Of a stretch of 64,000 bases of DNA, positions 1 to 12,400 are shown in pieces (position 1 is the stretch's first letter; each line of letters starts with the position of its first letter). The notes under the pieces are model-generated. The model had not been told where the DNA came from. It did no database searches and saw only the letters and a list, made by a program, of their open reading frames with translations. The stretch spans positions 28,948,927 through 29,012,926 of the forward strand of contig CM019713.1 of the NCBI GenBank assembly GCA_009760885.1. The letters run 5' to 3'. The stretch is from Achatina immaculata (taxonomy: Eukaryota > Mollusca > Gastropoda > Stylommatophora > Achatinidae). Position numbers and translations under genes: made by a program.

Positions 1-284
1 TGGGTATTTTAACAATGATTCCCTTTTTCCATTTAGAAGGGACTTTACAAGGAATATTGTATGTTAATTGCTTTAGCATTGTAAACTGAAGGCTTCCTAG
101 ACTCTAACTCATGCTCTAGCATAGTGTTCTATATTACTGTTCTTTCAGCTATTCTAGTTAGTGCTTTAGATAGTTCTGAGCTTTGTGATTACTAATCTGA
201 TTTCTTATCTACACCTTTTTGAAATAATTATTATAAAAGCCCAGAAAAATTCTCATGAAGTGAGAATTAACAAAAATCTCTCAC

Positions 285-448
285 CAAGCCTGTCTCCATT
301 TCTTGAAACAAACATTTCCGTTCGGATTCGTCTCAGTGCCTCAGCAGTATGTGTATGACCATACTCATATGGTACACCTAGTAAGGCACTACCAATTTCT
401 TGTTTAGTGGTATGCGTGTTCAAGTGAAACACTACCCTTGATGAATCA
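285..448 (-). CDS. vWA5 exon B' (donor uncertain)
   Basis: This exon follows exon A' across a 7.9-kb intron packed with PLE and LINE sequence, and the split codon reads through (VFS|DSSRVVFHLN). The product continues THTTKQEIGSALLGVPYEYG, then HTHTAEALRRIRTEMFVSRNGDR. HTHTAEA keeps the metal-site Thr. The acceptor TTTACAG is clear. The only good donor, CTTG|GTGAGA, gives 164 bp and phase 1 but cuts before the strand reading RFLLILTS, which stays open to a TGA at 253-255 and aligns with exon B ends. The natural donor may be degraded, or the assembly may be wrong here. Confidence 0.72.
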
Positions 449-3400
449 CTGTAAAGTTATATATTTCAAAACAATATTATGAAAATTACTGAAAGAAAAT
501 ATGAGCAAAGCTTTAAAATATGAATAAAATTGTTTATCAAAATCACTATACTGAATTTCACTATCATCAAAATCTCAGTATTTCAGTCATTTTTCATTGG
601 ATGCCATTGTAAACATGCACAGGCATGTACAGACACTAGTATTTTATAGTACAAGTATTAGATAACTTCATGCCTCATATGGAAAAGAAGTACCAGCTCT
701 AATGCCAATTTGGGTGAGCCAAGATCCCATCTCAGTTCAACATAGAGCTCCCTGAATACAGGCAGTATCAGAAAACCTTCATGAACGAGGCAAAGGATCA
801 ATGTGGTCCTATCATGGTGGAAGCACAAGAAACATCTTGCACTGTGGCATAGTGGGAGGCCATCATCTCTGTTTTTTATATGAGCCCCCATAAAATGATG
901 GTACATATGGTCACTTATGACCCAGAAAAACTCCACCATCATTATCATCGTCATTTATAACCAAAGTAAAAAATAAAAAAAAACATCATCATTATCTTTT
1001 TATCAGTTTGAAAAAAAAAAGAGAAAAGCAATTGGTTTTAAAGCACTTGAAACTTTAAAGCATAGTCATAACAATACACGAAACCACTGCAGTAAAGATG
1101 TGATAACACAATGTATGAACTAGGACAAAAAGTAGGAACAGCTTTATTAATTAATGAGCACACATTAATGAATGATTGAATGCTATGCAAAAATAAAATA
1201 TGAATGGAAAAAAAATAGAATAAAATAAAATAAAATGAATGGACTGAATGGATCGTAAAATGAATAGCTGAGACTTGTAAGAAGCTGTGGCGTGTAAGAG
1301 GCTGTGTTCAGAAATGCACATGGTGAAGTGTGGAGGGAGAATTTTTAAATGGAGACTTCTGGTGTGTAGTACACCCCATTGTGTCAGCGTGTTCATGCCC
1401 CACTGAGCACATTTCTGACTTTTTGGACAGCATTTTCCAGCTGCTAGTACACATACTGCCTTCTTATTTGAAAGATACCAGCCATACCTTAACAACTTTT
1501 GATGTGATCAAACTCTCCCAGCACCACACCTATCACATCTTTCTTGTTGATGTTTGGTTCCATTACACCCCTAACCCCCATGAGGATAGACTATTAGCAC
1601 TTCACTATTTTCTTGACAAAGACCCACACCCCACCACTAACACTGATACCATAACAAGACTCACACAGATAGTACTGAACCTTAATTCCTTTGAATTCAA
1701 TGGCAAATATTTTGATCAAATCAGTGGTGTCACCATGGGAATGAAAATGGGTCCTAGTTATGCTTGCTTATTTATGGGCTTTCTGGAAGTCAAACTATGG
1801 GAAACCTACATGAACAGACTCCCAGAATTCTATAAAAGCTACATTGATGATGGCATTGGAGTCACCAGTATGCCACAGAACAAGCTACACATTTTTATTG
1901 AATTTGCCAACTCACTTAATAAGAACATCAAATTCACTTATGAAATTTCTGACAAGTCTGTCAACATTTTAGACATCAAAATATCTGTTGGCACAGACTG
2001 TCTTGTCACATCTGTATTTTATAAGCCCACTGACAACTACATGTATTTACTTTACACCTCCTCTTATCCTGAAACTTGTAAGAACTCTATCCCATACTCC
2101 CAACTTCTCTGTCTTTGTTGCCTATATCAGGATAACTTGGACTTTATAGATCAGTCCTACAAATTATTAGAATTTTTCTGTCATCGCCACTACCCAGAAA
2201 ATATCCTCTGGAAAGCATTTAACCATATCCAACTAGTGAGCCACTGAGGATGGTGATTTCCATGACCAAGTTCACAAAATGTTAGATTTCTTCCACCAAT
2301 GCAGTTATCCAGAACATGTTCTCACATTGTCTTGAAACTGCATCAGCCATATATCGCGGCAACAAGCCCTCACTCCTAAACCACTCTGTAGCTCAGACAG
2401 AGTCAAAATGATACTCATGCACCACCCTCATAACTTGGCAGTTAAGAACATACTGTTTCACCATCTCCATCTCCTCCAGACTGAGCCTGATACATGTGAA
2501 CTCTTTGGGGAACCCCTCGCCTATAGACGAGAAAAAAACCTCAGGGACCTATTAGTTAGAAGTTGCCTTAAGACAGAGGACACTTTTAATGATAACAGAC
2601 ATTGTGGACATCAGAGATGCAACACTTGCCCATTTGTTATTGAGGCTAGCCAGATCTCCTTCCCTAAGTCTATGTTATCAGTTCAGGAGGGATTTACCTG
2701 CACTTCTCGCAATGTTATTTACTCCATTATGTGCAAATGTTGTAATATGAAGTATATAGGGGAGACCGATTTATGCTTAGGTGATTGTTTTCCTCAACAT
2801 CTTAATGACATTTCAAAGAAGGCATGGACCCCTGTGGCAAAACATTTTTGCCTTAGCAACCACAGGGGAAAACAGGACATTTCTGTAAGTGCAATCCACT
2901 CCTGTTCTTCTGATATACAATCTCAGAAGGCTCTAGAATAGCGCCTCATTTTCCAGACTGGCTATCTCCATCCAGCTGGAATTAACAATATATTCAGCTT
3001 CCTTTAAACTTCTTTAGATTTCCACCAAATTTCTTTCTTATCTTAGCCCCTTTTTTATCTTGTCTTAGACCTTTTTTCTCTGTACAGTGAGAATATTCTA
3101 AGAACGATCATTGGAGAACCAGGTATAAAAGTAGAAGGCTACAATATTAACAACCTTCGGTATGCTGACGACACAGTACTGATAGCTGAGAACAAACAAG
3201 ATCTGCAAAATCTCTTGGATAAAAGTCACTGAAGAAAGTGAACAGAAAGGCCTTACTTTGAACATCAAAAAGACAGAGACTATGGTTATATCTAAGAAAC
3301 AGAATCCTCCAACATGCAGTATAAAATTAAATGGAACTATTCTAAAGCAGATGCAGAAATTCAAATAACATGGAGCAATAATAACTTCAAATGGGAAATG

Positions 3401-6400
3401 CAAAACAGAATTTAAGAACAGAATAGGCCAAGCAAAGACTGCATTTCAGATAATGAGAAACATATTATGCAGTACATCCTTATCAATGAATGTTAGAAAA
3501 TGAGTCCTAAAGTGCTATATTGAACCTATCTTGTTATATGGAAGTGAATCATGGACAATAGGCAGTTCTGCACAAAAATCATTGGATGCAACAGAAATGT
3601 GGTTTATTAGAAGAATGTTGCTAATCCCCTGGACAGTAAAAATAACTAATGAAGAATATCTGAGAAGAGTTGGAGATAGAAAAAGTCTTGTCAAAAAAAT
3701 AAGAGACAATGTACTTTCATAGGACATGCAATGAGAAGAGGCAAGAAAATATTATAACAACAAGAAAAATAGAGGGAAGAAGATCAAGATCAAGAGAAAT
3801 GATACTGGACAGTCTGACGGGATGGTGTGAGAGGAGATCACCAACTGAGCTGATGGTATGCATGAAGGATCGTGTACTCTGGAGAAGCATAATAGCCAAT
3901 GCCAGTCTGCACGGCTCCTGATGATGATGTCTTAGCCCTGCGCATTTTGCTGGCAGTTCTTCATTCATCAGTTTCATGTTATCTTCCAGCTTTCCTTCCC
4001 CTCCACTCAACCCACCTTCTTTTCTAGTGGCCTACAGGCGTTTATTGTTTCTCCTGGTCTTTTTCCTGCCGCTCACCCCCCCCCCCACCCCACCCCATGA
4101 TCTCTCCTTTTCACCACCGCTGACATCCAGATGTATCTGTTTTCCTTTGTGGTCTCCCAGCTTCATCTCTAGGATGCATTCTGATGTATTCTGTACACAG
4201 AGGGATGCCACAAAGATAAGTTTTTCCATTTTCTTTTAGTTATGTGTTGTATTGTACTTGTGTATGTAATCCTTGAAAAAAGCTCATGCTAAAATATTGG
4301 ATGTTGCATGTTTTTCATTTATACATTTTATATACATTCTCATCTTACTCTCATACTTTCTACTATTTGTTTTTTCTCACTTTCCTCACACCCTCTGTCT
4401 CTTTGTAAAACTCTACCATATGCCTATATTTGCCTTTATTACCAGAACCAGTTTTACTGCAGTCATTATCTCTTTTATCAGCTACGAAGAGGCATTCAGA
4501 TAAAACCTGTTACCCCATCTGACAGAGTTAAATTAGTGCTTCCTTTTCACCTGCATGGTCAGATGGTTAAGGAAATTCTTTATCACTATCTGCTACTAAT
4601 CCAACTTGACCCCGATACTCATGACATCTTCTCTGATCTACCTCTCTTAACAGACAAACGGGAACAAAATCTTAAAGACATCCTCATCCACAGCCACCTG
4701 AAGCAGAATCTTGCATATGTTGGCAACAGAAAATGTAACCGCCTTCGCTGTGTTACCTGCCAGTAATCTGCAAAACCAAAATGATTACCTTTACCAAAAC
4801 TATCCTTACTCTCCATGAGGGATTCACATGCGAGTCCCGTAATGTGATTTATGCCACTGTATGCAAAAGAATCAGGATAATTTACACTGGTGAAACTGGT
4901 CTCAGATTAGGGGACCACATGCAGAAACATCTGTACGATATCACCCAGCATGCATTGAAACCAGTCCCAAATCATTTCAATGGCAGAGGCAAATCTGATT
5001 TCTGGTAACAGCCATCAAACAATGTCATGCTTATGATAGAAGGCACCTACACTTGAGAACCACTACGTTTAGGAATACAGGATGCTGGAACCACACAGTT
5101 TAAACTCACTATTCAGCTACACCTAACATTCCTCTATTCCACTATCATAATCCCTCTGCACTAAGTACCACTCCCTTCTCACTTATAATACACAGTTCAC
5201 ACAGTTGACTTAGTGCAGAGTGATTATGACAGTGGAATAGGTGTAGCTGAATAGTGAGTTCAAACTGTGTGGTTCCAGCATCCCGTATTCCTGAACATAG
5301 TGGTTCTCAAGTGTAGGTATCTTCTATCATAAGCGTGACAATCAGACTTAAGGGCACTCCTAGAAATGTAACAATCATCCAGATATATGAACCTACATCA
5401 GCAGCAGAAGAAGAGGAAGTAGAAGACTTTTATAACAAACTGCAAATGACGATAGACCAGGTACGGAAAAATGATATTGTATTAATAATGGGGGATTTTA
5501 ATGCAAAGATTGGTACAGAAAGAACAGAAGATGAAGGACATGTTGTAGAGAAATTTAGCATAGGACATAGAAATGAGGCAGGTGACAGTCTAATGGCTTT
5601 TTGAATGGAAAATGAGCTAATGATTGCTAACACACTTTTTAAACAACATCCAAGAAGACTTTACACATGGACATCAACTGATGGGAAAACCAAGAATCAA
5701 ATAGATTACATTTTAGCGCAAAGAAGGTGGAGATCAAGTATAACATCAGCATAAACTTTACCAGGTGCTGATTGTGACACGGACCATGAATTATTAATAG
5801 CAGACATGAAGATAAAGACAAAAAAGACAGTTGCGGGATCAAGACCACTCCGCTTTGATCTTACAAAAATACCAGAACAATATGGTATAGAAGTAAGAAC
5901 CATTTCGAAATCCTGATGGCTGTACAGCAGGAGATGACACCAGATGATTTGGCTACACAGGCCAGAGATATCTTAATAAAAACAGCTAAAGACATGGTTC
6001 CAGTAAAGAAAACACAAAAGAATGGATGGATCACAGCAGGCACACTAGAACTGATAAAACAACGTAGAGAAATGAAGACGCAATGGAAAGTGACAAACAA
6101 CAAAGAGAAATATAAATCTTTAACAAAAGAAGTATGAAGAAACATAAGAAAAGACAAAAAACAATACATACAAGATTGTTGTGAAAGAATAGAAGAACAT
6201 CAGAAGTGTGGAAGAGATAGTGAAATGTTTAAAGAAATGAAGACATTGACGAGAAATGTTACACCTAAGCTAAATGTAATTTGTGATGAGATGGAGAATA
6301 CCTTGACAGAGACAGAGGAAAATCTAGAAAGATGGAAGGAATATTGCAGAGGAATGTATGAAACAACCGACTGTGAAAGCAGAAATCTACACTGTGAATT

Positions 6401-9400
6401 ATTATTGGAGGAGAAAAAACCTGAACCGACAATAAAGAATCTGAAAAATGGTAAATCACCAGGATGTGATGAGATAACAGCTGAACTTATTAAAGAAGGA
6501 GGAAAGGAATGTGCATCTATGATGCACTATGTAAAAAGATATGGCATTCAAGTATTTGGGCAAAAGAATGGAAAAGAACTATATTCATACCACTGCCAAA
6601 AAAGGGTAACCTGAAATTATGCAAAAGCTACAAAACTGTTGCCCTGATTAATCATACCAGTAAAATTCTGTTAAAAATCATAATGGGTAGACTTCGTAAG
6701 AAAATAGAAGAAGAAGTCAATATGGTCCAAGCTGGTTTCAGGCAAGGAAGAGGATCAAGAGATCATATATTCAATATAAGATTAATAATAGAGAAATGCA
6801 GAGAGTTTAATGTGAATCTATATTTATCCTTTATAGACTACTCAAAGACATTTGACTGTGTACAACACCAGAAACTTCGGGAAGTAATGAAAAAAATGGG
6901 ATTTCCAACACATTTTATACAATTAACATCACTGCTGTTTCTAGACCAACAAAAAGAAGTAAGAATAAATGGTGAAACAACAACTTGGTATGACATAAAA
7001 CAAGGGGTCCGTCAGGGGTGCATATTGTCACCCTACTTATTTAACTTGTATACTGAAAATATAATGAGGAATGTTAGAGAAGATGTAGAAAAAGAATATT
7101 ACGATGCCATAACAATTGGAAGTTATGAAATACTAGAGATTAGATATGCTGATGACACAGTATTACTATCCACAACACAAAAAGGAATGGAAAAACTAAC
7201 TATGTCAGTCTGTAAGAGTAGTGAAGAGCAGAACCTCTATCTTAATGCAAAGAAAACTAAATTGATGACAACTGACAAAACAAACCAGCTGATATATGTG
7301 TCAATGAGGAAAAACTGGAAGAAGTGGAGAGTTTTGAATATCTTGGATCACCGCTAACTAATAATGGAGATACAATGAGGGAAATTAAAAGGACATCTAT
7401 CGCTCTTCAGAAAGTAAAACAACTAAAGAATCTATGGAGAGGAAAAGACAGAACTACAAAAATAAGATTTTTAAGGGCATGCATCTTTCCCATCGCAACA
7501 TATTCCTGTGAGACCTGGACACTTAACAAAACAGCTGAGAAACACATAAATGCCTCTGAATGTAAATGCTACAGAAGAGTTCTTCAATTATCATGGACAC
7601 AAAAAAAAACAAATATATCCATACTACAAGAACTCAGTATTGAAGAAGGCTAGCTAGTGAAGAGGATTAAAGAGAGAAAACTTAAATATTTTGGACACAT
7701 TAAACGTCATGATAATCTAGAGAAAATCATCTTAGAAGGATACATAATGGGATAAAGAAAGAGAGAAAGAATAAGGCGAAGATGGCTGCAAGACTTGTTG
7801 ATGATCTGCAAATGGATGCATCAGCAGCAGGCCATCTTGCTCACAACCGAGAGGCCTACAGGAGTGCTGTTTGGGAGATAAAGTTCCGCAAGGGACATGC
7901 AAATGATTGAATGAATGAATAGATACATATATATATATATATATTTTTTGTTTTTACATTGCATTCATGTGAATTTATACTTTATCTTCTCTGTCTATTT
8001 CTTCATCCTGTATGTTTTGTATGATTAAGGCTCACACTGAAATGTCACAATTGGATGCTCATTAATTAATAAAGCTGTTCCTACTTTTTTCCTAGTTCGT
8101 AAGACAAAGTCACCAAAGCATATGTTGACTCACTCATTGTAGCATTATAAAAGACACTACCACCACCACTAACAACACTACCACCACTACTAACAACACT
8201 ACCACCACCACTAACAACACTACCACCACCACTAACAACACTAACACCACTAACAACACTACCACCACCACCACTAACAACAAAAACAATGGCAACAACA
8301 GTGCCAAATGCCACAGTGAGTTACCTGAAGACAATAACACCAATTCTGAAAAAGCCATTGTCAATTTCCAAGTTTGAGATAACAGAAAAAGTAAAATTCT
8401 TGATCAGTTGAAAGTTCTCCTCTCCTATACTTCCAGAGCTGTCCAAAAGAAAGATCACATCACCTTTAGACGTGCATGGACCTGTTCATGAGGAGATTAA
8501 GATCAGATAATGAGGCACATATTTTTGTTTATTAACCTTCTTCTAAACATAACTTGATAACAGAGACCTGATCAATTCATCTACTACTTTTTAAAAAATT
8601 TTACTTCATGTAGGTGGACCTTTTCACTTTCCTTGTGCTCTGATTTATATGTAAAATATGTAGATTAAATTATCTTTTATAAATTGATAATTGAATTTAT
8701 TTATTTTTATATAATTAATAATAAAATTTGTTTTTGAACTGAGCTTCTTATCCAAAAAAATGTTGATACTAGGACACAATTAGCTCTCACTTATGATCAT
8801 GCATGGGTTTTACATCAGTAAGTCATAAATCAATGAACATTAAAATCTAATATTTAATTTCTGCAGCTAAAACACTGAATGTTATTGAAACACTGAAGTG
8901 TAACAAAACTAAAACATTGAGTGTTACTGAAACTCTGAAATGTAGCAAAATATGATTTCATAAACTCACTGTTGCTGGCTCTCTCAAAAAGAAAGCAAGT
9001 TTAATATAAAATATTCTCTAACAGAACAAACTAAGAATATCAACAAATACAAAGTATAATGTACTTATTTCAAATAACTTTTCAGCCTCATCTTATTACA
9101 ACAAAAATTATAAATCATTAAATTTATTAAAACAAAATGCTTGCTTTTTTATTTCACTGAGGTTGGCTATACCTTTTCCTCTTTTAAACCATTCTAACAT
9201 TCTGTTCATAGCTTAACTCTTTCCACCCGTCTGGACCCTGCAGGGGCCATGTCCGGTTTATGTCGACAATCTAAAGTCCCCTACTGGACACCCTGTTTTG
9301 TTTCGTTCACATGTGAAATTAACTTTTTAGTTAACCACTATCTGCGCATGCCAAAATCTTCCTTTACTTCCAGACACGCCGTTCGAAAAGGAATTCTTTA

Positions 9401-12400
9401 AATCTTATCAAGAATTTGTGTTTTTTAGCGACATTTTCGAGACCAACTCAAAAAATGAACACACCCACCGACTCGACAAATGTGACTGCATGTTATTCAG
9501 GTAGTGATAGGCCTGTTAGAAACAGTGTAAAGGCAGCTTTGAATTTATTTAAGTGTATAGGTAACAGAAAGACCATAACTGAATCAAGTTCTCATGTGGA
9601 TGAACCTGTAGTTAGTTTATCTGCCTATAGTGATGGTGACAGGCATAGTGAAAGTGACTCTGACAGTGGCCCAATGACTAGTTCTAGTTCTTTAGCTGGA
9701 CCGAGCAACAGGATAAGTCCTCCACTTGTGAAATGACCTAGAACTACTGTTTCTGTGGCTCGGAAAGAAAATAACAATCCAGTATCTAACTGGAGAGAAG
9801 CACAGGTGAATGAAGAGCTAGGAACTCCTACCAGCAGTGATCCTGGCAGTGGTATTCTGATAGATGTTGGCCGTGAGTGGACACCACTGGGGTTTTTCTT
9901 TGCACTATTTACAATAGATATTTTGGACAGTCTCATAGCCAGCATAAATGTTTATGCTGTTATGAAACTTAGCCAAGCAGGTGATGGTAGTAATGATTCT
10001 GGATGGACACCTATTGGCCGCCATGAAATGTATAAGTTCATGGCCACTATCATTTCCATGAGCATGCAACCTAAACCAAAACTCAGTGACTATTGGATCA
10101 CCACAGGCCATCTGCAGTCACCATTTTTTAGGCAGATGTTTAGTAGGGATAGGTTTCTGAAGATATACAACACTATGCTGCATGTCGGTGAAGCTGATAA
10201 TGAAGGTAAAGCCAAAACTGAACCTTTTGTCAATCAGCTGGTCACATCTTTTCAGGCAGCCTTTTACCCTTTCAAAGACATAAGTATTGATGAAATGGTA
10301 ATTGGCTACAAGGGACGCTGGTGTAACAAGCAATATAACGCTAGCAAGCCAGCCAAATATAACAAGACATTTGGCCTTTGTGACTCCATCACAGGTTATG
10401 TGTTCAACCTGGTGATGTATTTTGGGAAGCAAACCTCCTATGACCCTGCCACTGCTGACAGTCCAAGTCATGCTGTGAAAGTTTTTCAGACACTTTTGCA
10501 GCCAGTGAAGGCTTCTCATCATATATTTGCAGACAGGTTTTATACCAGTCTTCCTCTAGTTGATTATCTGCTGTCAAAAGGTCACAATTACACTGGGACC
10601 TTGAATATCTGTCGTAAGGGCTTTCCTCCGCTGCTGAAAACTCAGACACTTGAGGAAAACAAGCCTGTTTATCATGTCAGAGATGATGGTAAGATTCTCT
10701 GTGTTTCCTGGACAAACAAAAAGTCAAAGAAGCCTGTTCATGTGGTTACAACACATGGAAAAGCTGTCACTATTCCTCTTATCGAAGAACAACGAGAGGT
10801 CCAGAAACCAGAGATCATTCACACATATAACATGTGTATGAATGGATGTGACAGAGCTGACCAAAAGGTTTCATACTATGGCATGCATTCTAGAAAGACA
10901 ATAAAGTGGTGGAAGAAAATATTCAACTGGATTTTGGAAATAACACAGGTGAATGCTCACACTTTATATTTGCTTTCAGAGAACCCTGGCAGGAGTAACA
11001 AATCTCTGGTCTTCTTCAAGGACCAGCTTATTGAAGGTTTGGTATCCTTGGCAGACAGCAGCTTCATTGCAGAAGTTAGTATGCCTGCTCCCAGGCAAAC
11101 GGGAGCAGCAGCATATCCCCTTATCTCAGTACGCTACCAAGGTGCTCATCTGACTGACATGAAAGATTTCTGTAAACGGTGTTTATACTGTTCGAGGGCA
11201 GACAAGAAAGTCCGCACCTATTACTACTGCACTACATGCTCAGACAAACCTCATCTGTGTCCAAAGAATTGTTTCTGGGCATATCATAAGTCACATCGAG
11301 CATGATACCACTGCATTCTAGCACAAATACTTCATTTGCCTGTGCTTTCTACATTTACTGTCTGAGCCACCCTTGACATCTCTGTCTAACCTGACCATTT
11401 TTACTCTGTAGGTGACTGATTTCTTGACTGAAGACAGCAGAAGACTAGTGTTTTTGTACCTGTGTTGTATATATTGACAGCTAAATTAATTTTTTATACT
11501 TTTTTATCATGTAAATATATTGTGTACAGATCACATACTGACAGTTTTATATGACAGTGTGTTGTACAGTGTTCACATGTTGTACGTATATTCTGTATAT
11601 AATTTTTTTTTTCATTTTTCATGCCATGTATATAATTTTTCATTAGCTCTGTAATGGCCCTTTTCAGGGCCATCCAAATTTTCAAGACTGGCAATTGCTC
11701 AGGAAAGAGGAGCCTTCACCTCAGCCAACAGCAGCTCTGTAACGGCCCTTTTCAGGGCCATCCAAATTTTCAAGACTGGCAATTGCTCAGGAAAGAGGAG
11801 CCTTCACCTCAGCCAACAGCAGCTCTGTAACGGACCTTTTCAGGGCCATCCAAATTTTCAAGATTGGCAATTGCTCAGGAAAGAGGAGCCTTCACCTCAG
11901 CCGACAGCAGCTATGTAACGGCCCTTTTCGGGGCCATCCAAATTTTCACAATTGCAAGCACTGGGTGTGCACAAAATGAGTTCACAATGTTTTCTGTTGT
12001 GTTTGTGTTTTTGTTTGTTTGTAGGTCTGCAAATTTGTCCACAGTTTTTACACTTCATGTGAGGAATTCCATTTATCTTCATATTGTGTTTTTCAACTGG
12101 ATTTTTACAGCTGTAATGGTAAGTAGAAAACAATTTTATTTGTGTGTCATAATTCTTTTTTGGGCTGAAAAGAGATATAATGTATATTAGATGTGATTCA
12201 TTTGGATTTCACAACAAAATGTGCCAAAGTTGGATTTATATTCAGTTGGAATATATTCAGATTGATGGTAAGTTTAACATACTTTTTTTTTCTCAGTCCT
12301 AAATAATTTTTTTTTTTTTTGCTCACAAACTTTTCAATTTTTTCTCAACAGTTCTCTTTCTTTGACAAATAACTACATTTATGAAATCCTCATTCATTTC

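Noticed and set aside
658..954. 98-codon minus-strand ORF
   Set aside because: No domain, no splice-framed link with vWA exons, composition like the surrounding intron.
3976..4239. Pro/Ser-rich 87-codon ORF and its antisense Gly/Lys-rich ORF
   Set aside because: Produced by a C-rich low-complexity tract.
8081..8364. Gly/Ser-Val repeat ORFs downstream of vWA5 exon A'
   Set aside because: They extend past a clear GTAACT donor into an ACC-rich repeat; the exon ends at 8325.
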